Made by a program: the position numbers and the translations under genes
Notes under the pieces: generated by a model
What the model was told of the DNA's origin: nothing
Seen by the model: only the letters and a program-made list of their open reading frames with translations
The model's database searches: none
In this document: in pieces, positions 17,041-26,207 of the stretch
Position numbering within the stretch: position 1 is the stretch's first letter
Layout: every line of letters begins with the position of its first letter
From: Pseudomonas brassicacearum subsp. brassicacearum
GTDB taxonomy: Bacteria; Pseudomonadota; Gammaproteobacteria; Pseudomonadales; Pseudomonadaceae
Assembly: GCF_008801605.1 (NCBI RefSeq)
Contig: NZ_VZPJ01000017.1
Span: forward strand, 51,866-115,865
Length of the DNA stretch: 64,000 nucleotides
Direction of reading: 5' to 3'

Positions 17041-17634
17041 ATGAGTGCCAATCCCCGCATTGCCGATTACGCGATTCACCCTCAATTCATCGAGCGCTGG
17101 TCGCCCCGCGCCTTTACCGGCGAAACCATTGCCGAAGAAACCCTGCTGGGCTTCTTCGAGGCCGCACGCTGGGCGCCGTCGGCGTACAACTCCCAGCCGT
17201 GGCGTTTCCTGTATGCACGTCGCGACACGCCGAATTGGGAGCGTTTCCTGGGCCTGCTCAATGAATTCAACCGCGGCTGGGCCCAACACGCCTCGGCATT
17301 GGTGATCATTGTTTCGAAAACCACCTTCGCCGTGCCCGGCGCCACCGAAGAAACCCCAGCGCAGTCCCATACCTTCGATACGGGCGCGGCCTGGGGCCAC
17401 CTGGCGCTGCAAGCCAGCCTCAGCGGCTGGCATACCCACGGCATGGCCGGTTTCGACCAGGAGTTGACCCGCAAGGAACTGAAGATCCCGGAAGGCTACG
17501 CCCTGCACGCCGCCGTGGCGATTGGCAAGCTGGGGGACAAATCGACACTGGCCGAATACCTCCAGGCCCGCGAAACCCCAAGCCCGCGCCGGCCGTTGAG
17601 CGAACTGGTGGCAGAAGGCGATTTCAGCCTGTAA
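17041..17634 (+). CDS. Nitroreductase family protein
   Basis: The 197-aa FMN-dependent oxidoreductase has RWSPRAFTGETI (FMN phosphate region near the start), AARWAPSAYNSQPWRFLY (active-site helix), a central SHTFDTGAAWGHLALQAS and GMAGFDQE. Length and motifs match the single-domain HB9/NfsB-like nitroreductases; the physiological substrate is unknown. The ATG follows a CAGGTAAGCCC stretch. It is divergent from ycgN. Confidence 0.85.
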   Translation: MSANPRIADYAIHPQFIERWSPRAFTGETIAEETLLGFFEAARWAPSAYNSQPWRFLYARRDTPNWERFLGLLNEFNRGWAQHASALVIIVSKTTFAVPGATEETPAQSHTFDTGAAWGHLALQASLSGWHTHGMAGFDQELTRKELKIPEGYALHAAVAIGKLGDKSTLAEYLQARETPSPRRPLSELVAEGDFSL

Positions 17635-17661
17635 CCCTGTTTTGTGATCACTGAAATAACC

Positions 17662-17754
17662 ACTGTGGGAGCGAGCTTGCTCGCGATGGCGTCAGGTCAG
17701 CCAACATTGATGTCGACTGATGCACCGCTATCGCGAGCAAGCTCGCTCCCACAG
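17662..17754. repeat. REP pair (GGGAGC type)
   Basis: CTGTGGGAGCGAGCTTGCTCGCGAT and the inverted ATCGCGAGCAAGCTCGCTCCCACAG sit between the nitroreductase gene and the convergent dehydrogenase gene. Confidence 0.85.
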
Positions 17755-17771
17755 TTTGATAGGGGTTAGCT

Positions 17772-18704
17772 TCAGTAGCCCCGGGTGAAGTCCACTTCAC
17801 CGCGCAGCGCGTCGCCCGCCTGGTAGGCCCGCAGGTTTTCCAGGAACAACTGCACCATCATCGGCGGCGAGGTCGGTGCCGAGCTGTGGCCAGTCAACAG
17901 CAGGCCCCAGGCGGTCCAGAAGGGGTGGCGCTGCGGCAGCGGCTCCTGGCGGCAGACGTCGATCACCGCACCGGCCAGGTGCCCTTCCTTCAGGGCTTGC
18001 ACCAGGTCCGCATCCACCACCGCGACGCCACGGCCGACGTTGATGAACAAGCCGGTCGGCTTGAATTGCTTGAACAGCGCCGCGTCGTACACATCATGGG
18101 TATCGGGTGTGTTGGGCAGCAGATTGATCACGTAATCCGCCTCGCCCACCAGACGTGGCAGATCCTTCAGCGCCCCGACCTCGATGAACGGCGCCAACGC
18201 CCGGGCTTCGCGGGCAACGCCATACAACTGCACACCGAACGGCACGAGGAACTGCGCCACACGCTGGCCGATATCCCCTGTCCCGACGATCAACACCTTG
18301 CGCCCGGCCAGCCCTTGCCCCTGGCGGTTGTCCCACTTGCGCTCGACCTGGCTGACCAGACGTGCCAGCACCTCGCGCTCATGGCCAAGCATGTAGGTCA
18401 GCACGTACTCGGCCATCACCTGGCCGAAAATGCCCACCGCACGGGTCAGGCGGTAATTGCGCGTCAAACCCTCGGCCAGCAACGGCGTGATGCCTGCCCA
18501 GGTCGATTGCAGCCAGCTGGGTCTATGGCCCTGACGCAACAGGGTGGCCAACAGATCAGGCTGGCCGAGCCAGACCGGGCAATCGGTGGCCAGTCGCGAC
18601 AGTTCGGCGGAGTCGCCGCTGGTCAGGACTTCAATATCGGGTGCCGCCTGACGCAAAAGCTGGGCGTACACCGGGTGGTCGTGTTCGGCAATCAGAACGC
18701 GCAT
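17772..18704 (-). CDS. D-2-hydroxyacid dehydrogenase (glyoxylate/hydroxypyruvate reductase-like)
   Basis: The 310-aa NAD(P)H-dependent enzyme has nucleotide motif VLIVGTGDIGQRVAQFL (about residues 137-153), then LLPNTPDTHDV. Catalytic Arg is in INVGRGVAVVD, Glu in DVCRQEPLP and His in LTGHSSAP. The family reduces 2-keto acids such as glyoxylate or hydroxypyruvate. The equivalent gene stands beside ycgL/rnd in P. aeruginosa (PA1296, from memory). Confidence 0.88.
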   Translation of the reverse strand: MRVLIAEHDHPVYAQLLRQAAPDIEVLTSGDSAELSRLATDCPVWLGQPDLLATLLRQGHRPSWLQSTWAGITPLLAEGLTRNYRLTRAVGIFGQVMAEYVLTYMLGHEREVLARLVSQVERKWDNRQGQGLAGRKVLIVGTGDIGQRVAQFLVPFGVQLYGVAREARALAPFIEVGALKDLPRLVGEADYVINLLPNTPDTHDVYDAALFKQFKPTGLFINVGRGVAVVDADLVQALKEGHLAGAVIDVCRQEPLPQRHPFWTAWGLLLTGHSSAPTSPPMMVQLFLENLRAYQAGDALRGEVDFTRGY

Positions 18705-18830
18705 GAATCAAACCTTTCAAAAACAGTGCAGACAATCGCCGACAGAGTGTCGCTCCATCCCTGCGATCGTCGTCAATAAACCATTCCAGTGTGTTTAAGG
18801 AGGCACCCAGGACAGATGCCTCCAATACCG

Positions 18831-19124
18831 TCAGACCGGGTCGTTGCGGCGCAGCAACTCTTCGGGCAAATGCTCGATGTACTCGTCTTCGGCCGGCGGC
18901 ATCTGCAAGTGATAGCCCTGGGTGTCGAGGTTTTCCAGCACTTTGTTGATGTCTTCCCGGGACAGCGCCCGCTCAGGGCTAAGCACCAGGTCGAAGGCAT
19001 GGATCGCCTTGCCAAAGGCGGCCATCAACGGCTCAGGTACACGCTCCAAGGCATCGCTCTTGAGCACATACAGGTACATCTCGTTTTTCTTCGAGCTTCG
19101 GTAGATGGAGCAGATACGTTTCAA
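18831..19124 (-). CDS. YcgL domain protein
   Basis: The 97-aa protein begins KRICSIYRSSKKNEMYLYV and contains PEPLMAAFG and the signature LENLDTQGYHLQMPP, all of the YcgL/UPF0745 family. The function is unknown; the genes are tied to rnd across gamma-proteobacteria. The start is a TTG (19124-19122) that overlaps the rnd stop as TTGA, with GGAGAA about eight bases upstream, so coupling to rnd translation is likely. Confidence 0.9.
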   Translation of the reverse strand: MKRICSIYRSSKKNEMYLYVLKSDALERVPEPLMAAFGKAIHAFDLVLSPERALSREDINKVLENLDTQGYHLQMPPAEDEYIEHLPEELLRRNDPV

Positions 19125-20254
19125 GGCTGTTCTCCGGCAGTGGCCAGGCTGTCGAGCAGCGCCTGGCCCATCAATTCGCGGCGCCAGCCACGCAACGAAT
19201 CGGGCAATTGGTAAGGGCCCTCGGGGAAGCCGCTCTTGATCAGCGCTTCGAGGGTTTTCTTGCGCAGCATCAGCTCCGGGGCAATTTCCAGGCGCTCGGC
19301 TTCTGCCTGCCCCAGCGCCCGCAGACGCTTGACCAGGGCCGAGGCCTCGATGGGCAAGGGCTCGGCCACGGCCGGCGGCCATTGCTCGGGCGGCACGCTG
19401 GCGGCGCGCTGGATCAGGTCCAGCAGAAACTGGCCGTCCTGGCGCACGGTGCGCGGGTGCATGTCTTCGATCTTCGCCAACGCGCCGAGGTTGTCCGGCT
19501 GGGTACGGGCCAGGGGCCACAGCGAATGCTCACGAATGATGCGATTGCGCGGCAGGTCACGGGCCCGCGCCTCGCGTTCGCGCCAGGCGCACAGCTCGCG
19601 CAGCACGGCCAATTGGGCGCGGGACAGTTTCCAGGCGAGCTTGGCCTCGCGGTAGACCTCGTACGGGTCGACTTCGCGACGCAGGTTGGCCACCAGTTCG
19701 GCGCCGTCTTCCAGGACCCAACGGTATTTTTCGTCGGAAAGCTTCGGGCGCAGCAGTACGAAAACTTCTGCCAGGTGCACGGCATCCTCTGCCGCGTAGC
19801 TGATCTGCGTCTCTGACAGGGGCCGTTGCAGCCAGTCGGAACGGGTCTCGCCCTTGGGCAACTCGATACCCAGCACTTCCTGCACCAGCCGCGAATAGCC
19901 CATGGAGAAACCCAGGTTCAGGTAGGCAGCGGCCAATTGAGTATCGAACAGCGGCGCAGGCAGGCTGCCGGTCAGGCGCAGCAGCACTTCAAGGTCTTCG
20001 CTGCAGGCGTGCAACACCTTGAGTACCGCCGGGTTTTCCAGCAGTGCGGCCAAGGGTTGCCAATTGTCGATGGTCAAGGGGTCGATCAGGTAGGCGCGCT
20101 TGCCGTCGCCGATCTGCAATAAACCGGCAATCGGGTAAAAAGTGTCGACCCGCATGAATTCGGTGTCGAGGGCGACGAATGGCAACTGCTGCCACTCGGC
20201 GCAAAACTGACCGAGGCTATCGTTGTCGCGAATCCAGTGAATATCGATGGCCAC
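19121..20254 (-). CDS. rnd: Ribonuclease D
   Basis: The 377-aa 3'-5' exoribonuclease matures tRNA 3' ends. DEDDy residues are visible in FVALDTEFMRVDTFYP, HACSEDLEVLL and SYAAEDAVHLAEV. The C-terminal half has an HRDC domain (about 210-290, ELCAWREREARARDLPRNRI). It overlaps ycgL by four bases. Confidence 0.93.
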   Translation of the reverse strand: MAIDIHWIRDNDSLGQFCAEWQQLPFVALDTEFMRVDTFYPIAGLLQIGDGKRAYLIDPLTIDNWQPLAALLENPAVLKVLHACSEDLEVLLRLTGSLPAPLFDTQLAAAYLNLGFSMGYSRLVQEVLGIELPKGETRSDWLQRPLSETQISYAAEDAVHLAEVFVLLRPKLSDEKYRWVLEDGAELVANLRREVDPYEVYREAKLAWKLSRAQLAVLRELCAWREREARARDLPRNRIIREHSLWPLARTQPDNLGALAKIEDMHPRTVRQDGQFLLDLIQRAASVPPEQWPPAVAEPLPIEASALVKRLRALGQAEAERLEIAPELMLRKKTLEALIKSGFPEGPYQLPDSLRGWRRELMGQALLDSLATAGEQP

Positions 20255-20375
20255 ACGGCTCTCCCTTGAAGAATGGCGCGCAGTATATATCGCCGCCGGC
20301 GATTGCGAGCATCCATAGAGCAGCAGCCTAAGAGAAATCGCCTGCGAAAAAGCAAGAATAGTCCTACATCAGGAC

Positions 20376-21017
20376 TTAACCGGTCTTACGCAATACATAA
20401 ACACGCGTTAGCGCGAAACCGGGCAGGAAATCCTGATACCAGAGCACGTTAAAACCGGCCTGGCGAAACTCGGCTTCGAGATTGGCCTTATCGGCCAGGC
20501 TCCGTTGCGGCGCCTGGCCGATCTTGAAGCGTCCTTCGATTTGCACCGAAACGATCACCGTGTCGCGACTGACCCGATGAAATTCGCGCAACAGCGCCAG
20601 GCGATGCTCGCTGGCGCTGACGTGGCGAAACAGTTGCAGACAACAAATACAATCCACCGCGTTGGCCGACAGCCCGATGGTGAACGCCGAACTCGGGAAC
20701 GTCTTGACCCGTTGGAGCAACGCGCCGCCATGGTGGGTGAGCGCATGTTCGAGCATGTCCGGCGACGGGTCCGCCGCCAGGATCACCCGGTTGGCGTGCT
20801 CGGCCAGCACCGGCCAGAACCGCCCCGCGCCACAGGCTACATCCAGCACCAACCCGGGTTCGCCCGCCACCTTCAGGGCGTTGCGCACCATGTGTTCGTC
20901 GCGCCAGAACGCCAGGCGCAACCGACGAGGCGCCGGCCGACAGCAGACCTGTGCATGTTCCTGGTCATGCTGCCTGGCGAACTCAAGCTCGACGGTGGAT
21001 GGGGGTAGCCCGGACAT
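20376..21017 (-). CDS. Class I SAM-dependent methyltransferase
   Basis: The 213-aa protein shows motif I LVLDVACGAGRFWPVL (about residues 56-71), the acidic strand VILAADPSPDMLEHAL and motif IV ANAVDCICCLQLFRHV. The substrate cannot be deduced. The gene lies 68 bp downstream of eptA on the same strand, so the two may be co-transcribed. Confidence 0.82.
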   Translation of the reverse strand: MSGLPPSTVELEFARQHDQEHAQVCCRPAPRRLRLAFWRDEHMVRNALKVAGEPGLVLDVACGAGRFWPVLAEHANRVILAADPSPDMLEHALTHHGGALLQRVKTFPSSAFTIGLSANAVDCICCLQLFRHVSASEHRLALLREFHRVSRDTVIVSVQIEGRFKIGQAPQRSLADKANLEAEFRQAGFNVLWYQDFLPGFALTRVYVLRKTG

Positions 21018-21085
21018 ACGAACGGCTCTTGGGATTGGATGGATGACAGGTTAAACAACGCTGCGTGAAAAAAAGGTCCAGGCCA

Positions 21086-22735
21086 TCACTCTCGCGCCAG
21101 GACACCGTCAATCACCGCACCGCGGCAGTTGGCGAACAGATCCAGGTCCCGGTTGTAGACCTGGCTGTTGACTTCCAGCAACCCGATCATCGAATGAAAC
21201 AGGTTGTCCTGGCTCAAGGGCTTTTGCCGACTCAGTTGCAGGCAATGGGTGTCGACCGAGAAAGACTTCTGATAGCTGTCGGAAAACCACGCAAGCATCG
21301 CCACGTGTTTCTGTTGCTCCGGGGCAAGCATGTAGGGTGTGCCATGGAGAAACAGGTTGTATTCGCCCAGGGATTCACCATGGTCCGACAGGTACAGCAT
21401 GGCCGTGTCGACCTTGTCCTGGTTGGCCCGCAGCAGATCGATAAGGGTCGAGAGCACATGGTCGGTGTACACCAGCGTGTTGTCGTAGCCGTTGACGATG
21501 CTCTCGCGACTGCAATTGTCCAGCGCGTTGCTTTCGCAGACCGGGGTGAAATGCTCGTACTCCTTGGGATAGCGCTTGAAGTATTCCGGCCCGTGGCTGC
21601 CCATCTGGTGCAGCACCAGCACCGTGTCCTTGTCGAGCGTGTCGATGAAATGCTGCAGCCCCTGGAGCAGGATTTCATCACGACATTCGCTGCTCGCACA
21701 CAGGGTTGGATCCTTCAGATTGCTCACATCCTGCACGGTGACCCGGTCGCAGGTGCCCTTGCAGCCAGACTGGTTGTCCCGCCAGATCACCTCCAGCCCG
21801 GCGCGCTTGAGCACATCCAGCAACCCCTCTTCATTCTTGGCGACGCTGGCGTCGTAGTTCTTGCGCCCCATGTTGGAAAACATGCAAGGCACCGACACGG
21901 CGGTTTCAGTGCCGCAGGACTGCACGTCGGTGAAGGCGATCAGGCCGGCCTCTTTGTCCAGTGTCGGTGTGGTGTCGCGGTTATAGCCGAGGATGCCGAA
22001 GTTCTCGGCCCGGGCACTCTCGCCCACCACCAGCACGGTCAGGGATTTGCGGCCGTGGGTTTGCCAGGCGGGATTGCGGCTCGCGTCCTCGCCCAGGGTG
22101 ATGAACGGCTGCTTGGCCGACGCGACCTGCTCACGCAAGTAGCCGAACGAAGCACCGATGTAATTGCTCGGCACGACCATCAAGCGCAACTCGTGGTGGT
22201 TGCGAAACAACGAAGACAGGCCTTGGTAGTTGGCCAGGGCGACCACGCCAATCACCGCGGCCGACGCCACGCCGACCAGCAACTTACTTAATAATTCCTT
22301 GGGCCAACGACGGTAGTTGATCGGGGTCTTGAACAATAACCAGCAAGGCAACACCCCCAACAACCCGATATAAACAAACAACTTCAGCGACAACAGATCA
22401 CGAACTTCCGTGGCATTGGTTTCAGCAAAGTTGCGCAACATGCCAGCGTCGATCAATACGCCGTATTGGGCCATGAAATACGCCACGCCAGCGCTGATCA
22501 GGAACAACAGCATCAGCACGGGCTTGAGCAGCGGACGGAAAGCCACGAGCGTCAACACCAGGTTGAACGCGCTGAAAATCATCAGGCCAAACGCCAGGCA
22601 CATCAGCAGGCCACGAGCATCAGCCGTGGTGATCGCTAGCAAGTGTTGCCAGAGAACGATGTTGAAGCCCACTAATAAAAAGGCACTGGCGACCAGTGTC
22701 ACCCACTCGGGGCGCACGGCTTTAATGGTCAGCAT
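21086..22735 (-). CDS. eptA: Phosphoethanolamine transferase, EptA type
   Basis: The 549-aa inner-membrane protein has five N-terminal membrane segments (residues about 8-170) and a periplasmic alkaline-phosphatase-fold sulfatase-type domain. VGESARAENFGILGYNRDTTP holds the first metal ligand. The Thr nucleophile is in CGTETAVSVPCMFSNMGR, and LHQMGSHGPEYFKRYP and LSDHGESLGE supply further metal ligands. Paired cysteines in the catalytic domain are typical. The family adds phosphoethanolamine to lipid A, lowering its negative charge and polymyxin binding. The mcr genes are relatives, but intrinsic chromosomal eptA is the right reading here. Confidence 0.88.
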   Translation of the reverse strand: MLTIKAVRPEWVTLVASAFLLVGFNIVLWQHLLAITTADARGLLMCLAFGLMIFSAFNLVLTLVAFRPLLKPVLMLLFLISAGVAYFMAQYGVLIDAGMLRNFAETNATEVRDLLSLKLFVYIGLLGVLPCWLLFKTPINYRRWPKELLSKLLVGVASAAVIGVVALANYQGLSSLFRNHHELRLMVVPSNYIGASFGYLREQVASAKQPFITLGEDASRNPAWQTHGRKSLTVLVVGESARAENFGILGYNRDTTPTLDKEAGLIAFTDVQSCGTETAVSVPCMFSNMGRKNYDASVAKNEEGLLDVLKRAGLEVIWRDNQSGCKGTCDRVTVQDVSNLKDPTLCASSECRDEILLQGLQHFIDTLDKDTVLVLHQMGSHGPEYFKRYPKEYEHFTPVCESNALDNCSRESIVNGYDNTLVYTDHVLSTLIDLLRANQDKVDTAMLYLSDHGESLGEYNLFLHGTPYMLAPEQQKHVAMLAWFSDSYQKSFSVDTHCLQLSRQKPLSQDNLFHSMIGLLEVNSQVYNRDLDLFANCRGAVIDGVLARE

Positions 22736-22775
22736 GATGGTTGACGGCTTCCTGAAAGTTGCTCTTTGAAAAAGA

Positions 22776-22818
22776 AGTGCCGTAGAAAATGTGAAAATTT
22801 CATTTCCTACGGCAGCAC
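22776..22818. terminator. Possible hairpin terminator upstream of eptA
   Basis: GTGCCGTAG... and ...CTACGGCAGCAC form an imperfect stem around an AT-rich loop, in the gap between the glutamine-synthetase-like gene and eptA (both minus strand). The T tail is weak, so it may only be an mRNA hairpin. Confidence 0.4.
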
Positions 22819-22900
22819 AAACTTTAGGTAGCTCACCATCAATTTTTCGTGAAAAACTTGCTACTAAATAATTATTTAAGAAACCACTGGCCAGCCGATT

Positions 22901-24283
22901 TCACGCCTGATTCAGATACCAGCGCCAGTCCTGCTCTCCGACTTCCCCCATGAATTGACGGTATTCGGCGCGCTTGACCGCCAGATAAACGCCAAGAAAC
23001 TCATCGCCAAACGCTTCCCGGGCCCAGGCCGATGCCTCAAGGGCACGCAGGGTGGTGAGCCAGTCGGTGGGCAACAGCTCGGTCGCCTGGGCGTAGCCGT
23101 TGCCTTCGACAGGCTTCCCGGGATCGCACTGTTCACGCAGGCCGCGATGAATGCCGGCCAATATCGCCGCCGCAGCCAGGTAAGGGTTGGCATCGGCGCC
23201 GCAGATACGATGCTCGATGTGCCGCGAGAACGCCGGGCCGCCCGGCACCCTCAGGCTCACCGTGCGGTTGTCTACGCCCCAGGTCGCTGCCAGCGGCGCG
23301 TAGCTGTTGCTTTGGAAGCGCCGGTAGGAGTTGGCGTTCGGACAAAACATCAACAGCGAATCGAGCAAGGTGTCGAGCATCCCACCTACTGCCTGGCGCA
23401 ACAGCGGCGTGCCGTCGGCGGCTTCACTGGCAAACAAATTGTGGCCATCGCGGTCCGCCAGGCTGACATGCATGTGCATGCCGGAGCCCGCCAAGTGATC
23501 GAACGGCTTGGCCATGAAGCAGGCCTGCATGCCGTGCTTGTGGGCCACGCCCTTGACCAGTCGCTTGTAGCGCACCGCCTCATCCATGGCTTGCAAGGCA
23601 TCGCTGCGGTGCTCGAGGGTGATCTCCACTTGTCCCGGTGCGTATTCGGAAATGGCGGTCCGGGCCGGAATGCCTTGCACCTTGCACGCAGCGTACAGAT
23701 CGGCCAGGAACGGCTCGATCTGCTCCAGCTCGCGCAAACCGTAGACCTGGGTAGCACGCGGTCGGCCACCGTCGGCATCGCGCGCCGGTTGTGGCCGGCC
23801 TTGGCTGTCGCGTTGCGCGTCCAGCAGATAAAACTCCAGCTCCGCCGCCATCACCGGGTAATAACCATCGGCCTGCAAGGCTTCGATCACCTGGCTGAGC
23901 AGATAACGTGGATCGGCGATTGTCGCCGGCATTCCTTCCCGGGGATGCATGCTGACCTGCACGGCGGCCGTGGGAATCAATCGCCACGGCATGCGCTGCA
24001 AGCTGCCGCTGAGGGGATAGGCACGGCAATCGATGTCACCGACGTCCCACACCAGCCCGGAATTTTCCACATCATCGCCATTGACCGTCAGCCCGAGAAT
24101 CGTACTGGGCAGTGGCCGGCCACTTTCGAAGACCGCCAGCAACTCGTCCCGATGCAACAACTTGCCCCGGGGCACGCCGTTGTTGTCGAGAATGAACAGC
24201 TCGAACAGTTCGATATCGGGGTTCTGCGCAAGAAACGCCTGGGCGTGTTGCACGGGTGCGAAAGAAATCTTGGCAAGGCTCAT
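22901..24283 (-). CDS. Glutamine synthetase-family gamma-glutamyl ligase (PuuA/Spu-like)
   Basis: The 460-aa protein has an N-terminal beta-grasp part (FELFILDNNGVPRGKLLHRDEL) and the catalytic barrel. Visible blocks are MAAELEFYLLD (metal glutamates), YAPGQVEITLEHRSDALQAMDE, FMAKPFDHLAGSGMHMHVSL (metal His) and RVPGGPAFSRHIEHRICGADANPYLA. Lack of the adenylylation loop, and the SNSYRRF text, point to the gamma-glutamylpolyamine synthetase group rather than GlnA; the amine substrate is not known. The start is at MSLAKISF (24283). It is divergent from a LysR gene across a 520-bp gap. Confidence 0.85.
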   Translation of the reverse strand: MSLAKISFAPVQHAQAFLAQNPDIELFELFILDNNGVPRGKLLHRDELLAVFESGRPLPSTILGLTVNGDDVENSGLVWDVGDIDCRAYPLSGSLQRMPWRLIPTAAVQVSMHPREGMPATIADPRYLLSQVIEALQADGYYPVMAAELEFYLLDAQRDSQGRPQPARDADGGRPRATQVYGLRELEQIEPFLADLYAACKVQGIPARTAISEYAPGQVEITLEHRSDALQAMDEAVRYKRLVKGVAHKHGMQACFMAKPFDHLAGSGMHMHVSLADRDGHNLFASEAADGTPLLRQAVGGMLDTLLDSLLMFCPNANSYRRFQSNSYAPLAATWGVDNRTVSLRVPGGPAFSRHIEHRICGADANPYLAAAAILAGIHRGLREQCDPGKPVEGNGYAQATELLPTDWLTTLRALEASAWAREAFGDEFLGVYLAVKRAEYRQFMGEVGEQDWRWYLNQA

Positions 24284-24803
24284 GAGAAGGCTCGTATTTC
24301 CATGTCGGACGGGCGACAAGGCACCGTCAGTCTGTGCTCGCCATTGAGCGAACACTGCGAATGATCAACAGGTAATACGAGTATCTGGAGGACGGGCGTG
24401 ACGGCAATGCCAGAGCGCCCAAAAGGCTAGCTCGGAAGGCAACGCACTAAGAGTTGGGGCCATGGCAGGCGTGAACCGGCCAACCGGATCGACCGCGGCA
24501 GATGAAGGGTATTGGAATGCCAGGAGCCAACCGTCCATGAGCGCATCACAGAAAACACATCGAGCAAGCGTCCCACGGCACCCTGGGAGGTTAAACCTGG
24601 ATTTGATGGAGCTTGGATCGCAGCGAACTAAACATAGGCAAACCAAACAGTCGTTGATCGACACGTCGTGTTCCCTACATTATCTGTCCCGTTCCCGACC
24701 ATGAAAGCGCCTGCCCGGCATTCTCTTGGCACCATCGTTCCGTTAGGATCGTCAGCCTGGTTTGCGCAAAATCGCGCAAGGAGCACAGCGAGAGACAGAA
24801 CGG
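24284..24803. other. 520-bp divergent intergenic region
   Basis: The stretch separates the glutamine-synthetase-like gene (minus) from the LysR gene (plus). It should hold both promoters and LysR sites. A minus-strand open frame at 24365-24664 lacks a ribosome-binding site and looks non-coding. No REP unit or clear operator was recognised. Confidence 0.5.
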
Positions 24804-25736
24804 ATGCTGAACAGTAACTCCCTCAGAAAGCTCGACATGCAAGACCTCATGGTGTTTAGCGCCGTGTACGAGCAAAGCAGTGTCACCGGCGTGTCCGAGG
24901 CATTGTGCGTCAGTCAGTCAACCGTCAGTTATTGCCTCAAGAAACTGCGAACCTGTTTCGAAGACGAGCTATTCATCAACACCCGCACCGGCATGCGCCC
25001 CACCTATAAGGCCGAGGGCATGTACGACCATGTGCGCGCCATTTTGCAAAGCATCAACCTGTGCCATGCCGGTACACCCACCTTCGATCCGACCCGGCAG
25101 GCCATTACCTTCAATATCTGCGCGCCGGAATACTTCGAGCAGTTGATCCTGCCGCAACTGCTGCAAGGCTTCGATTACGCCAATCTGCCGGTGGTGGTGA
25201 ACGTGCACAAGCTTGAAGCCGACATTCCCGCCGAAGAGTTGCGCGACGGCAGCCTGGACCTGGTGATCTGCTTCGGCCCGAACTTCCACAGCAACCATGC
25301 CGATTTCAAATCCCGGCAGTTGCTGGAGGAAGACCTGGTTTGTGTCGTGGATAAACGGGCGACGCCACTTGAGCCGCAACTGAGCCTTCAGTCTTTCGTA
25401 CGGCGTCGACACGTGTTTCCGACGCCCTGGTCGTCAGCGACCAACATGGTGGACGGCTGGCTGTCGCAGCAGGCGCATCAACGCCAGATTGCCGCCCGCG
25501 CCAACAGCTACAGTGCCGCACTGAAGATGATCACCGGCACCGACTTCATCCTGACCCTGCCCCGTCGTATCCAGAAACTGCTGGCCAACGAGGCGATCTT
25601 CAATCATCACGAAGTGCCCCAGGGCCTGCCGGGGTTCACCCTGAACATGCAGTGGAGCCTGGCCGTCGATCAGGACAGTGCCAACGCCTGGCTGCGCGAA
25701 CAGATCATCAAGGCCTGCGGCGCCCGCGACACCTGA
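24804..25736 (+). CDS. LysR-family transcriptional regulator
   Basis: The 310-aa protein has an N-terminal winged helix-turn-helix (DLMVFSAVYEQSSVTGVSEALCVSQSTVSYCLKKLR, given in parts: recognition helix around CVSQSTVSYCLKKL, residues 37-50) and a periplasmic-binding-like effector domain. The start ATG follows GCGAGAGACAGAACGG. Orientation divergent from the gamma-glutamyl ligase gene suggests it regulates that gene. It ends four bases from the convergent isomerase gene. Confidence 0.87.
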   Translation: MLNSNSLRKLDMQDLMVFSAVYEQSSVTGVSEALCVSQSTVSYCLKKLRTCFEDELFINTRTGMRPTYKAEGMYDHVRAILQSINLCHAGTPTFDPTRQAITFNICAPEYFEQLILPQLLQGFDYANLPVVVNVHKLEADIPAEELRDGSLDLVICFGPNFHSNHADFKSRQLLEEDLVCVVDKRATPLEPQLSLQSFVRRRHVFPTPWSSATNMVDGWLSQQAHQRQIAARANSYSAALKMITGTDFILTLPRRIQKLLANEAIFNHHEVPQGLPGFTLNMQWSLAVDQDSANAWLREQIIKACGARDT

Positions 25737-25739
25737 TCG

Positions 25740-26105
25740 TCATTGACCGATCAAGGCCTTGGCATACGGGCCTCGATCGATGTCGAGGATTTCCACGCAC
25801 AGTTGCACGCTAACGTCGGCCGGCCATGGCCCCAGTTCCTGGATCACGGCCAGCAGGCTATCGGCCAGTTGCTTCTTGATTTCCGGCGAGCGACCGCTCA
25901 GCAAGGCCAGCTTCACGTGGACGAAACCCCGCTCGCCCAGCCCCGTGCCCACCCGGAAAGTCTCGAGTTTCACGGCCCGGCTCTTGATGTCCAGCTCGGC
26001 GGCGAATTGGCCAGAGGCCACCAGCGCATTGTTCAGGCGCAGCAATGCGACATCGGCCTTCAGCTCGGGCAGGTTGGCGGTGTACTCCATGTGCAGGTGA
26101 GGCAT
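25740..26105 (-). CDS. 5-carboxymethyl-2-hydroxymuconate isomerase-like tautomerase
   Basis: The 121-aa protein starts MPHLHMEYTANL, giving the catalytic N-terminal Pro after Met removal, and has the CHMI-type layout with GERGFVHVKLALLSGRS and VQLCVEILDID. In homoprotocatechuate breakdown this enzyme (HpaF) isomerises the ring-cleavage product, but no other hpa gene is present here, so the substrate is uncertain. The start was set at this Met because it supplies the catalytic proline. Confidence 0.82.
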   Translation of the reverse strand: MPHLHMEYTANLPELKADVALLRLNNALVASGQFAAELDIKSRAVKLETFRVGTGLGERGFVHVKLALLSGRSPEIKKQLADSLLAVIQELGPWPADVSVQLCVEILDIDRGPYAKALIGQ

Positions 26106-26207
26106 GTGTTCGACTCCGATTCGAAAATATGACAAGGGGATTTCAGCCGTCACAACCTTACCTCGACTTTAAACGTTGGGGCAGGTTTTGTTTCGCTGCG
26201 GGCCGGG

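Noticed and set aside
21086..22735. Acquired mcr-type colistin resistance gene
   Set aside because: The protein is an EptA-type transferase, but it has chromosomal composition, no insertion sequences around it and core-gene neighbours, so an intrinsic lipid A transferase is the proper reading.
24365..24664. Minus-strand ORF of 99 codons in the gap upstream of the LysR gene
   Set aside because: No ribosome-binding site, unusual composition and no recognisable motif; more likely a regulatory region.
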